From the NCBI GenBank assembly GCA_030372985.1, contig JAUCQB010000254.1:21422-85421 (forward strand): 64,000 bases of DNA, in the 5' to 3' direction. The first letter of the stretch is position 1. The number at the start of each line of letters is the position of its first letter. The notes under the pieces are model-generated. The model ran no database searches. It saw only the letters and a program-made list of their open reading frames with translations, and was not told the DNA's origin. This DNA is from Phycisphaerae bacterium. GTDB lineage: Bacteria; Planctomycetota; Phycisphaerae; UBA1845; PWPN01. Both the position numbers and the translations under genes were made by a program. Below, in pieces: positions 1-8,628 of this stretch.

Positions 1-1043
1 CGCCTGGCCAGCTTGCGGGCTTCGTCGACGGCCTTGTTGACCGCCGCTGCCTCGCGCGGATCGACGAAGGAACCGAACAAGCCGCCGCCGCCCGGAACGA
101 TGACCTCGATCGTGCCGTCCGGGCGCTCGCGATAACGCTGATGCGCCAGAATCTGCACGAAATAGGCTCGAATGCCCGCGTCGACGAGCTTCTTCATCGT
201 CTCCTCGTCGGGGTACTCTGCATCGCGCCGCCCGTCGCTCACCGTGGGCTCGCCGTCGGTCAGCAACAGCAGCACCTTGCTTTTGACCTCGTACTTGCGA
301 CGACCGGCGTTGGGCCTGGCAAGGTCCTCATCGAGAACGATCAGCTTGTTGGCGGCATATTCGATGGCTGCCTTCAAGTCGGTTAACTGCATCGGGTTTG
401 TCTTCACGGCGGGCCGCCCCCAGCCATCGCGAAGCACGCGACCGCGCTCATCGGTTTGCAGGGCGGCCTTGCGTATGTCATCCGTCGGCTGGCCGTACTC
501 GTCGATGAAAGGCTTCTCGAACGAGAGCTGCTTGACCATGTTGGCGATGGACTCGTGGTCGAGGCTGAAGGGGTGATCGGTTCGCGGATAGGTCGCAAAG
601 CTGAAGAGGCCGATCAGATCGCTGGGGCGGCCCTGCAGGTCGCCCCGCCCGCCTTTGACGAAGGCCTCAAACAGGTCCTGCGCGATCTTGAACCGCAACT
701 CCAGCTTCTTCTCATACATCAGCCGCCCGTTCGGGTCACCCATGCTGCCCGACCGGTCCAGCAGCATTGCGATCGCCAGGCCCTGGCTGGGAAGCTCCTG
801 CGTCTCCAGCCTGCGAATCGGCCGAGCCAGAGCGACGATCAGCAGCAGAACCGCCAGCGTCCGCAGAACAGGCAGCAGAATGCGGCATCGCTGTCGCAAG
901 CTCTTGGGCAGCCGCCTGAGGTTGCGGACCGACGGGTATCGTAGGGCCGCCGTCACCCGCCGTCGTCGCAGCAACACCAGGTACAACGGCACCAGCAGCA
1001 CCAGCCAGAGAGCATGCGGGTTGGCGAATTCGATGAACGTCAT
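1..1043 (-). CDS. BatA-type VWA membrane protein (3' end beyond window)
   Basis: The protein is a membrane-anchored von Willebrand factor A domain protein of the Bat/aerotolerance type, probably acting with the MoxR ATPase encoded upstream. The N-terminus reads MTFIEFANPHALWLVLL, followed by a second hydrophobic stretch near residues 55-75, then a VWA domain opening with the MIDAS motif DRSGSMG (DxSxS) near residue 95. A second conserved stretch, LLLLTDGEPTVSDGRR, lies near residue 240. About 347 codons are visible and the frame is still open at base 1, so the C-terminus is missing. The start overlaps the stop of the preceding gene by 4 bases (ATGA), which indicates translational coupling. 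It is the last visible gene of a four-gene operon. Confidence 0.85.
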   Translation of the reverse strand, partial: MTFIEFANPHALWLVLLVPLYLVLLRRRRVTAALRYPSVRNLRRLPKSLRQRCRILLPVLRTLAVLLLIVALARPIRRLETQELPSQGLAIAMLLDRSGSMGDPNGRLMYEKKLELRFKIAQDLFEAFVKGGRGDLQGRPSDLIGLFSFATYPRTDHPFSLDHESIANMVKQLSFEKPFIDEYGQPTDDIRKAALQTDERGRVLRDGWGRPAVKTNPMQLTDLKAAIEYAANKLIVLDEDLARPNAGRRKYEVKSKVLLLLTDGEPTVSDGRRDAEYPDEETMKKLVDAGIRAYFVQILAHQRYRERPDGTIEVIVPGGGGLFGSFVDPREAAAVNKAVDEARKLAR

Positions 1044-2044
1044 CGCTCGCTTCCCTCCGTCCGGCTGGTTTGACGCACGAATCGCTCGGCCGTCTCAAAC
1101 GCCCGCCGCATCGCCGTCTCGTCCGCATCGAAGCGCGCGAACTTCACCTCATCGGCGGCCGTCAGGAACGGTTGAAGCACCTCGCGATGGCGGGCCACCT
1201 CGCCCGCGGTCGCCAAGCCGGCCAGGAACTCTTCCGTGGTCTGCTCCGGAGCTCGCAGTCCGAAAGCACCCTCGATGTAATCGCGCACAATCTCCGTCAC
1301 CGCCACGAAGAACGGCTCGACCTTGCGCCGCCCGATCAGGTCACTGCGATCCAGCTCGCGCAGGCGCTTCAGAGCGATCTCATGAGCCGGCGGAGGCGGC
1401 GGCTCGACCTTGGGCCGGCGCGCCCACCAGACCACCACCACAACCAGTGCGGCCGCGATCGCCACCGCACCCAACACCTTCGGCCAGATGCGCCGCTGCA
1501 TCGCTTCGATACGATCGGTCTCGATCAGCCCGCGGGCGGGCCGGAAGGCAATCGCGTCACCGCCCAACTCGGTCGCCGTCACCGTTACCTCGACCGGCTC
1601 GATCTCCAAACGGTCTTCCTTCACATCGGCGGCCTTGCGGTAATAGACCTCCATCGCCGGAAACTCGATCGTGCCCTCGAATTCCGGTTCGATCTCGTAC
1701 TCGCGGATCTGCAGCCGCCGGTCGCCTTCTTTCTTCTCATGCTCGTCAAACCGCGTCAGAATCGTCCCCGGCACATCGTCGGGGAACGCGAGATCCGGGA
1801 ACTCGGCCTCGTAACCTTCGGCCAGGTCCATCGTCATCCGGCAAACGAACGAGTCCGCGGTACTGATCGACTTGGCCGACACCTCAAGCGTGAACTTCAC
1901 CGCGCCGGAACCGTAGGACTTCGATATCTCGAAACCCTCTCCGCGCGCGGCGTCACCGCCGTTCGTCGCCTGCTCCTTGCTGCATGAGATCAGCGCCGGT
2001 GGCATCGATGCGATCAACAGAACCAATAGAACAAGACGAGGCAT
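1040..2044 (-). CDS. BatD-like lipoprotein with one membrane span
   Basis: This 334-residue protein begins with a lipoprotein-type signal (hydrophobic stretch, then LISCS around residue 20). It continues with an extracytoplasmic beta-rich region of about 160 residues, one strong membrane span (VLGAVAIAAALVVVVVWW, about 190-207), and a basic and acidic cytoplasmic tail. This plan fits the BatD/DUF4381-like proteins found between DUF58 and VWA genes in MoxR operons. I recognise it mainly by layout and neighbours rather than by a clear motif. It lies 61 bases after the DUF58 gene and overlaps the batA-like gene by 4 bases. The substrate of these systems is not known in this group. Confidence 0.65.
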   Translation of the reverse strand: MPRLVLLVLLIASMPPALISCSKEQATNGGDAARGEGFEISKSYGSGAVKFTLEVSAKSISTADSFVCRMTMDLAEGYEAEFPDLAFPDDVPGTILTRFDEHEKKEGDRRLQIREYEIEPEFEGTIEFPAMEVYYRKAADVKEDRLEIEPVEVTVTATELGGDAIAFRPARGLIETDRIEAMQRRIWPKVLGAVAIAAALVVVVVWWARRPKVEPPPPPAHEIALKRLRELDRSDLIGRRKVEPFFVAVTEIVRDYIEGAFGLRAPEQTTEEFLAGLATAGEVARHREVLQPFLTAADEVKFARFDADETAMRRAFETAERFVRQTSRTEGSER

Positions 2045-2069
2045 ATGAACCGATTGCCATTCCCTTCAG

Positions 2070-2100
2070 GCTGAGAGCTGAAAGCTGATCGCTGACAGCT
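2070..2100. repeat. short-period tract of the word (A)GCTGA
   Basis: The tract consists of four near-copies of GCTGAGA / GCTGAAA / GCTGATC / GCTGACA in tandem. It lies in the 61-base gap directly downstream of the DUF58 stop codon. It is one of about eleven intergenic tracts in this window built from short, gap-specific words. Confidence 0.6.
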
Positions 2101-2105
2101 CCTTC

Positions 2106-3011
2106 TCAATGCTTCATTCTTCGCTCGCGGCGGCGGAAGAAGGCCATCACATCCTTCATGTACGGCCGGTCGGTCGAGATCTCGAGCGAGTCGGCCCCGA
2201 TCGACCGCAGCAGGCCGGTCAACGACTGTTGCTCCTGGCGCCCGGCCTCCGAGAACAAGTCTCGCACCCGGCTCCGCCGCGTGTCCACAACCACCCGCTC
2301 GCCGGTCTCGGCGTCCTCGAGCTCGATCAACCCCACATCGGGCAGCGACGTCTCGCGCGGATCGGAGATCCGAACCGGAATGAGGTCGTGCCGTGTGCGC
2401 GTCAAGGCCAGGTCTCGCTCGAAGTCCTCGTCGATGAAGTCGGACACCAGGAACACGACCGCCTTGCGCTTGAGCACCTTGTTGAGGAATTCGAGCGCCC
2501 CGGCCACATCGGTTCCCCCGGCTTGCGGCTCAAAGCTGAGCAGCTCGCGGATCACCCGAAGCACGTGACGCTTGCCCTTCTTGGCCGGAATGAACTTCTC
2601 GACGCGGTCGGTAAAGATCAGCAGGCCGATCTTGTCGTTGCTCTTGATCGCCGAGAACGCCAGCACCGCGCTGATCTCGGTCGCCAGGTCGATCTTGAGC
2701 AACTCGGAACTCCCGAACCGGCCCGACAGACTCACATCCACCAGCAGCACGGCGGTCATCTCACGCTCTTCGACGTATCGCTTCACGTGAGCCCAGCCGG
2801 TGCGGGCGGTGACGTTCCAGTCGATCGCACGAATGTCGTCGCCGGGGATGTATTCGCGAACCTCGTCGAACTCCATCCCGCGACCCTTGAACACCGAGCG
2901 GTACTCGCCCACGATCACGTCGTTAACCAGCTTGTCCGCGCGCACCTGGATCCGCCGCACTTTCTTGAGCAGCTCGCGGGTCTTTTCGGCAGTGTCAGGC
3001 TTGGTCGGCAT
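2106..3011 (-). CDS. DUF58 family protein
   Basis: This 301-residue protein carries the DUF58 signature, with a conserved REYIPGDDIRAIDWNVTAR segment around residues 55-73. The remainder is a VWA-like fold in which VLLVDVSLSG (about 90-99) stands in for the metal-binding DxSxS region, and VFLVSDFIDE follows near residue 188. DUF58 proteins regularly accompany MoxR ATPases and are thought to be clients or partners in assembling metal-dependent or cell-envelope functions. There is no signal peptide, so it is cytoplasmic. It lies between the moxR-like gene (116-base gap holding a short-period repeat) and the BatD-like gene. Confidence 0.88.
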   Translation of the reverse strand: MPTKPDTAEKTRELLKKVRRIQVRADKLVNDVIVGEYRSVFKGRGMEFDEVREYIPGDDIRAIDWNVTARTGWAHVKRYVEEREMTAVLLVDVSLSGRFGSSELLKIDLATEISAVLAFSAIKSNDKIGLLIFTDRVEKFIPAKKGKRHVLRVIRELLSFEPQAGGTDVAGALEFLNKVLKRKAVVFLVSDFIDEDFERDLALTRTRHDLIPVRISDPRETSLPDVGLIELEDAETGERVVVDTRRSRVRDLFSEAGRQEQQSLTGLLRSIGADSLEISTDRPYMKDVMAFFRRRERRMKH

Positions 3012-3082
3012 GCATCAGGCCTTATCGGGTTCCCCTAGGGAATAACGAAGGAGCGCGAGAGCAGACCTTCGGGCTTCGGTCT

Positions 3083-3124
3083 TCTGATTTCTTTCGTCAT
3101 TCTGGTTTCGTCATTCGGATTTCA
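3083..3124. repeat. short-period tract of TTTCGTCATTC-type words
   Basis: The tract contains imperfect tandem copies of CTGATTTC / TTTCGTCATTC / TGGTTTCGTCATTC / GGATTTC. It ends four bases before the stop codon of the MoxR gene, on the gene's downstream side. It is simple sequence with no coding potential. Confidence 0.6.
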
Positions 3125-3127
3125 TGC

Positions 3128-4120
<993 letters not shown>

Positions 4121-4243
4121 AATCCCAATCCTCAGCGATTCCACCCTCTCCGGGGTGCGTAAGTCGTTTAGCCGCAAGGGGTACCAATGTACTTCCGGCG
4201 GTGTAGGTTTTTCAAGTTGTTACGGGCGCTGCCCCGGCAAGGT

Positions 4244-4960
4244 TCAGGTCTTGGCGTGCAACCTCTCCCACTTTTCCTCCGGGTCAGGACGGCGAACATA
4301 GCAGGGAAGCAGGTCGCCGCCGGGTGTGTATTGGCCTGCCTCAGCCAAGCGCCGTCCAACCCGCACCACATTCTCGGCCCTTGCAGCCCACAGGCTGGAA
4401 TCCACAATCGCCCCCCCGCAATCCAGGATCGCTTGCCGGTGATTGGGGATCCCCTCCCCAAGGACGGCCAGCGGCCGAGGACACCGAGCCAGAAAAGCCT
4501 GTGGCACATCCATCCGAGCGTCGCCGGTCGGCACATACCGACCATCCAAAAACTCGAACGCGCCGCAAAAGACGCGCCCGCCCTTGGCGTCCAGAATGAC
4601 CGCCAAGTTCGACGGCGGCGGCGTGAGTGACAGGGCGTTGCATGCCAGGCATTCCAGTGTCGGCACGGCCACGATCTTAGCCCCGATCGCCCAGGAAAGC
4701 GTACGGGCCACGGATACGCCGATCCGCAGGCCCGTGAAACTGCCCGGACCTGTAGACACGAAAACCTCGGTCAGCGAGTCGGCCGGCCAACCGGCGTCCG
4801 CAAGCATCCGCTCAACCGCCGGCATCAACTCTGATGCGTGGGCGTGAACACCCAACGGACCTGCGGCAGCAATGATCTGGCCGCCGGCTGTTGCCAGCGC
4901 CACGCTACCCGTCCTCCCCGAGGTTTCGATGGCGAGAATACGACACGGCACGGCATCCAT
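4244..4960 (-). CDS. tsaB: tRNA threonylcarbamoyladenosine biosynthesis protein TsaB
   Basis: TsaB is the partner of TsaD and TsaE in making the universal t6A modification at position 37 of ANN-decoding tRNAs. The 238-residue product has the N-terminal ASKHA motif ILAIETSGRTGSVAL and the hallmark VSTGPGSFTGLRIGVSVART near residues 80-100. The start at 4960 (MDAVPCRILAIETS) is chosen because the motif should begin within the first ten residues; a start 33 codons further upstream would add low-complexity, Arg-rich sequence. It is transcribed away from the sigma-factor gene. No tsaD or tsaE lies in this window. Confidence 0.88.
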   Translation of the reverse strand: MDAVPCRILAIETSGRTGSVALATAGGQIIAAAGPLGVHAHASELMPAVERMLADAGWPADSLTEVFVSTGPGSFTGLRIGVSVARTLSWAIGAKIVAVPTLECLACNALSLTPPPSNLAVILDAKGGRVFCGAFEFLDGRYVPTGDARMDVPQAFLARCPRPLAVLGEGIPNHRQAILDCGGAIVDSSLWAARAENVVRVGRRLAEAGQYTPGGDLLPCYVRRPDPEEKWERLHAKT

Positions 4961-5488
4961 GGCCGGCATTCTAGCCGCACCGGACGCCAGCCGCGAAGGA
5001 AGCCCTTCAGACCTGCCCAGCCTTAGCCTCCCCCGGCAGAGCCCCCATTCGGAGCCCACGCTTTCATCCGGACTCAGCCGGCCAACCGACCACTACCTTC
5101 CCCGCGCCCAAGTCATCCAACCTCCTCCGCCCGACAGCCACCGCTTCCCCGCCCGTTTGCCGGAAGGTCCGATCATGAAAGCCCTGACCGGGCAACGAAA
5201 AAAACAGAAAAAAGTCCTTCCATCGCCATGCTACGCCCAATCCAAAATGGTTTTGCATCGCCCGATGTCTACATCTAACTTCCTAAGATCATGCGATAAA
5301 GCAAGTTAAGGAAATCGCATGGTTATCGGACATTCGATTTGACCCATAACAATCGCCGGCTAATATTTTCGCGAGGGGATCAGTATTTTCCCTTGCATTG
5401 GGACTGATTTGGTGCTATATTTAACAGCACGTAATCAGTGCTAATCGTTGCAATCCGTTCGCTCCGAGAGCTTGAAAGGGAAACGACG
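4961..5488. other. AT-richer divergent intergenic region
   Basis: These 528 bases separate tsaB (leftwards) from the sigma-factor gene (rightwards). Bases from about 5180 onward are visibly richer in A and T than the surrounding genes. The word ATCAGT occurs at about 5379 and 5432, and its complement ACTGAT at about 5403, around the candidate promoter. No reading frame here looks coding. Confidence 0.5.
5393..5421 (+). promoter_or_regulatory. candidate sigma-70 promoter of the sigma-factor gene
   Basis: A TTGCAT -35-like hexamer (5393-5398) lies 17 bases from a TATATT -10 hexamer (5416-5421). The predicted start lies about 60 bases before the ATG at 5489. The ATCAGT/ACTGAT words around it could be an operator. 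Confidence 0.45.
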
Positions 5489-6280
5489 ATGAGATCCCCA
5501 TCAGTACACAAGCCTGCAAGTGGCGGGTCGACAGGAAGAACGCTTTGGTACGTGCCTGACGCAAGGATTCGCAGCAAGTCAGCGGCTCGGGATGCGATGG
5601 CTCTGGCGGACTTGATCCGCTCCCGAAGCGGCCCGACCGACAAGCCCAGCGATCAGCAGCTCTTCGTTGCGCTGCATACCTGTGCGTACTTCGCCAACAA
5701 AACAATGCGCGACCAGAGCAACGAGAACCCCTCCTGGGCCAACCGCTGGTCTGTCATCCGCGAACACATCGTTGAGCAGAACCTTGGGCTGGCTTACTCG
5801 ATGATGAGCCGCTTCAACACGCGCCTGATCGACGAGGACGATCTGCTGAGCGATGCGATGCTGGGGCTGACCCGGGCGGTGGATCGCTTCAACCCATGGC
5901 GCGGCTATCGCTTTAGTACCTACGCGTGCAACGTGATCGTCAGAGCGCTGATGCGGCGCGGTAAGCGGGAGCGGAACCGCCGACGGCTGTTCCCGGTCCA
6001 GTACGAAGTCTCCCTCGAGCGGCCTGAGAGCCTGCCCGACAGCGAACGAGAGCTGTACGTCGAACGCTTGAGCCAGGTGCTGCAAGACAACTCCGGCCAA
6101 TTGACCGACCTGGAAACCCGTGTCCTGACCCAGCGTTTCAGCGGCGAGAGGCGCGACCGCCTGACATTCCAGGAAATCGGCAATACCGTCGGGCTGAGCA
6201 AGGAACGCGTTCGTCAGATACAGAACATCGCGATCAGAAAACTGCGCCGGGCACTGGCAGCCGATCCGGTTCTTCAGTAA
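5489..6280 (+). CDS. RNA polymerase sigma factor, sigma-70 family
   Basis: This 263-residue protein has sigma region 2 at about residues 90-160. It includes DEDDLLSDAMLGLTRAVDRF (core binding, -10 melting) and FSTYACNVIVRALMRR. A short linker leads to region 4 at about 205-255, with the helix-turn-helix LTFQEIGNTVGLSKERVRQI. A recognisable region 3 helical domain is missing or reduced between the two, unlike housekeeping RpoD, so this is an alternative or atypical sigma factor. The start at 5489 is supported by AAAGGGA 8 bases upstream; the frame is open further upstream to 5438. It stands alone, with 394 bases of non-coding sequence after it. Confidence 0.85.
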   Translation: MRSPSVHKPASGGSTGRTLWYVPDARIRSKSAARDAMALADLIRSRSGPTDKPSDQQLFVALHTCAYFANKTMRDQSNENPSWANRWSVIREHIVEQNLGLAYSMMSRFNTRLIDEDDLLSDAMLGLTRAVDRFNPWRGYRFSTYACNVIVRALMRRGKRERNRRRLFPVQYEVSLERPESLPDSERELYVERLSQVLQDNSGQLTDLETRVLTQRFSGERRDRLTFQEIGNTVGLSKERVRQIQNIAIRKLRRALAADPVLQ

Positions 6281-6674
6281 ACCGCGCAACCACGGTCGGT
6301 ATCCGGGATCACACGAGTCGTATCTGCCGCCTGCGGCAGAACCTGAAAAGGGGGGCGACTCGTGCCAACACCCGGCTTGTCGCCTCGTCGGGGTCAAGCC
6401 CCGACAAGAACGCCCCGTGCGACGGGCATCAACGGATCGGACCGCTTTCAGCGCGAGCCGATCCGCTGCCCTTCCTGAGGCGCCCTGGCCATCGCGCCGG
6501 ATCGCGAGAGTCAGCACGCGGCTCTCATCACTCATGACTCAAAGTTCGCGATCAGCGGCACAGTTCCCGGAACCGATAAGCCCCTGTCATGAAAAAACTT
6601 GATGACTATCTGCGTTTTCGCTGGTCAACGAGCTCGATCAGTACTAGTAATTAATACTGTTTAGGGTCCAAGCG
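6281..6674. other. intergenic region with two hairpins and the fur operator
   Basis: This stretch holds a perfect hairpin with 8-bp arms TCTGCCGC/GCGGCAGA at 6323-6340, a second with 7-bp arms GTCGGGG/CCCCGAC at 6387-6405, and the operator-like palindrome at 6639-6659. Neither hairpin is followed by a T-run, so they are not convincing intrinsic terminators. I see no gene. Confidence 0.5.
6639..6659. promoter_or_regulatory. Fur/PerR-type operator palindrome
   Basis: The 21-base sequence CAGTACTAGTAATTAATACTG matches its own reverse complement at 16 of 21 positions and is AT-rich against a GC-rich background. It ends 15 bases before the start of the Fur-family gene. The length and the position next to a fur gene suggest autoregulation. 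The sequence differs from the classic Fur and PerR consensus boxes. Confidence 0.55.
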
Positions 6675-7133
6675 ATGACGAAGATGAGGCAGACCAGGCA
6701 GCGGGCGGCGATTCTCGAACTCCTGAGGTCCCTCAAGAGTCACCCAACGGCGGCCGAGCTGCATGCCCTGGTCCGCAAGCGGTTGCCGCGGATCAGCCTG
6801 GGAACGGTCTACCGCAATCTCGACGCTCTGGCTCGCCAGGGGCGCATCCGAAAGCTCGTCAGTGGTCGAGCCGAGGCACGCTTCGACGGCGACCTCCGTG
6901 GACACTACCACGTGCGTTGTACCGACTGCGGGCGCGTCGGCGACGTGTTCGGGCTGGAGCTGCCAAACGTCGATTCCGCCGAGCCCGGCCGCGCGAGCGG
7001 GTTTGAAATCCTTGGCTGCCGTCTGGAATTCATCGGCGTGTGTCCGGAGTGCCGACGACGCCGCACCTCGCCTCATGACCCGGCAAGCGGCACTGAAACC
7101 GACGCGCGGGTTCCGGGGGGCCTCAAACCCTGA
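6675..7133 (+). CDS. Fur family regulator, probably PerR-like
   Basis: This 152-residue regulator has an N-terminal winged helix (RQTRQRAAILELLRSL...ISLGTVYRNLDALARQG, residues 5-60). Its C-terminal dimerisation domain carries HYHVRC with the zinc motif CTDCG and a second motif CPECR, giving the two CxxC pairs of the structural zinc site. A Fur-like GTVYRNL recognition helix is intact. Because ferritin and peroxiredoxin genes follow, a peroxide or iron-responsive role (PerR type) is more likely than pure iron uptake control. The start may be the ATG at 6675 or the one at 6684; no strong ribosome-binding site distinguishes them. Confidence 0.85.
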   Translation: MTKMRQTRQRAAILELLRSLKSHPTAAELHALVRKRLPRISLGTVYRNLDALARQGRIRKLVSGRAEARFDGDLRGHYHVRCTDCGRVGDVFGLELPNVDSAEPGRASGFEILGCRLEFIGVCPECRRRRTSPHDPASGTETDARVPGGLKP

Positions 7134-7190
7134 GAAAGACACGGGCCGCGACGGCCTGACAAACACTTTTTCAACCAAGGAGTACGCAAA

Positions 7191-7679
7191 ATGAACAAGA
7201 AGATCGAGAACGCGTTCAACAAGCAGATCAATGCAGAACTCTACTCCTCGTACCTCTACCTGGCCATGTCGGCCTGGCTGGAGTCGAAGAACTTCAAGGG
7301 CATGGCCCACTGGATGCGCGCCCAGGCGGGCGAGGAGCAAAACCACGCGCGCAAATTCTACGACTTCATCCACGACCGGGGCGGGCGGGTGAAGCTCGCG
7401 GCCATCGACGCGCCGCCGACCGACTGGACATCGCCCGCAGCGGCCTTCAAAGAGGCCTATAAGCACGAATGCAAGATCTCCGCCATGATCCACGGCCTGG
7501 TTGATCTGGCGGTCAAGGAGAAGGACCACCCCGCGTCCAACTTCCTGCAATGGTTTGTCAGCGAGCAGGTGGAAGAGGAGGCCCACGCCTCCGAGATCGC
7601 CGAGAAGCTGAGCTTGATCGGCGACAGCAGGGGCCCGATCTTCATGATCGATGCCGAATTGGGTAAACGCGGCGGGTGA
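7191..7679 (+). CDS. ftnA: ferritin
   Basis: Ferritin stores iron as a 24-subunit cage and oxidises Fe(II) at a diiron centre. The 162-residue protein has the full four-helix ferritin sequence. MNKKIENAFNKQINAELYSS supplies the first centre glutamate (INAELY, residue 17), EEQNHARK gives Glu and His of helix B, and SEQVEEEAHASEI gives the helix D ligands. Length matches bacterial FtnA (about 165). A strong AAGGAG lies 9 bases before the ATG. It is 57 bases after the Fur-family gene and 153 before the peroxiredoxin gene, forming an iron/peroxide defence cluster likely under control of that regulator. Confidence 0.95.
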   Translation: MNKKIENAFNKQINAELYSSYLYLAMSAWLESKNFKGMAHWMRAQAGEEQNHARKFYDFIHDRGGRVKLAAIDAPPTDWTSPAAAFKEAYKHECKISAMIHGLVDLAVKEKDHPASNFLQWFVSEQVEEEAHASEIAEKLSLIGDSRGPIFMIDAELGKRGG

Positions 7680-7832
7680 GACCCGGACGTTCACTCCCGC
7701 CGGGCTTCCGGCGTCATGACCGCCGGCCCGGGTGCGAGCGCTGTTTATGATGCAGAATTGACGGATTGAGGACTCATGCTCTTGTGAGCTGGAGCGGGCG
7801 AGATCTGCTCGCTGCGGAAAGGAAAAACCTAA

Positions 7833-8426
7833 ATGTGCACACTGGTCACCAAGCAAGCCCCCGATTTCACCGCCCAAGCGGTCATGCCCGACGATTCCTT
7901 CAATGAGTTGAAGCTCTCGTCGTACAAAGGCAAATACGTACTGCTGTTTTTCTACCCGCTCGATTTCACGTTCGTCTGCCCTTCGGAGATCCTGGCGTTC
8001 AACGCCCAGTTGCCCAGGTTCAAGGAAAAGAACTGCGAGGTCATCGGCGTCTCGGTGGATTCGCAGTACACGCACTTCGCCTGGCGGCAGGTGCCCATCG
8101 AAAAGGGCGGCATCGGGCAGATCGAACTGCCGCTGGTTGCCGATCTGAACAAGACCATCGCAAGGGATTACGGCGTCCTGCTGGACGACCAGGTGGCTTT
8201 GCGCGGGCAATTCCTGATCGACAGGGAAGGGGTTGTGCGCCACGCGTTGATCAACGACCTGCCCCTGGGGCGCAACGTTGAAGAGGCCCTGCGTCTGCTC
8301 GATGCCCTCCAGTTCACCGAGAAACACGGCGAGGTCTGCCCGGCCAACTGGAAACACGGTCAGTCCGGCATCAAGCCTACGGCCGACGGCGTCGCCGAGT
8401 ACCTCGCCATGCATGCGGCAAAGTGA
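7833..8426 (+). CDS. 2-Cys peroxiredoxin (AhpC/Prx1 type)
   Basis: This enzyme reduces hydrogen peroxide and organic peroxides. The 197-residue product has the peroxidatic cysteine in DFTFVCPSE near residue 50 and the resolving cysteine in GEVCPANW near residue 170. This is the typical 2-Cys arrangement, with a full C-terminal arm. ASVDSQYTH is present in the variant form VSVDSQYTHFAW. No AhpF lies nearby, so the reductant is probably thioredoxin. AAAGGA lies about 11 bases before the ATG. It is the third gene after the Fur-family regulator and ferritin, which fits a shared oxidative-stress response. Confidence 0.94.
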   Translation: MCTLVTKQAPDFTAQAVMPDDSFNELKLSSYKGKYVLLFFYPLDFTFVCPSEILAFNAQLPRFKEKNCEVIGVSVDSQYTHFAWRQVPIEKGGIGQIELPLVADLNKTIARDYGVLLDDQVALRGQFLIDREGVVRHALINDLPLGRNVEEALRLLDALQFTEKHGEVCPANWKHGQSGIKPTADGVAEYLAMHAAK

Positions 8427-8628
8427 CGTACCACGCGGATGCTGGGCAAGAGGCCGACGCGGAGTCCGACCGCCCACTTTCCTTCTGCCCCGCCGCGTCT
8501 GATACACCACTTTTGTCGCTGACCGCAGCCGCTTCCACGACAGAAATGACCTGCTGAAAGCGGCGCCGGACTTCGAGCCAGGATGTGTCTGACATCAGCA
8601 GCCCGAAGCTTCCTTTGTCGGAGAATCG

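Noticed and set aside
655..1866. 403-residue Arg/Ser/Pro-rich open frame on the plus strand
   Set aside because: It is a shadow of the Bat operon genes on the minus strand; composition is typical of out-of-frame GC-rich DNA.
6323..6405. two perfect hairpins after the sigma-factor gene as terminators
   Set aside because: Neither is followed by a run of T, and the loops and spacing fit dispersed palindromes better.
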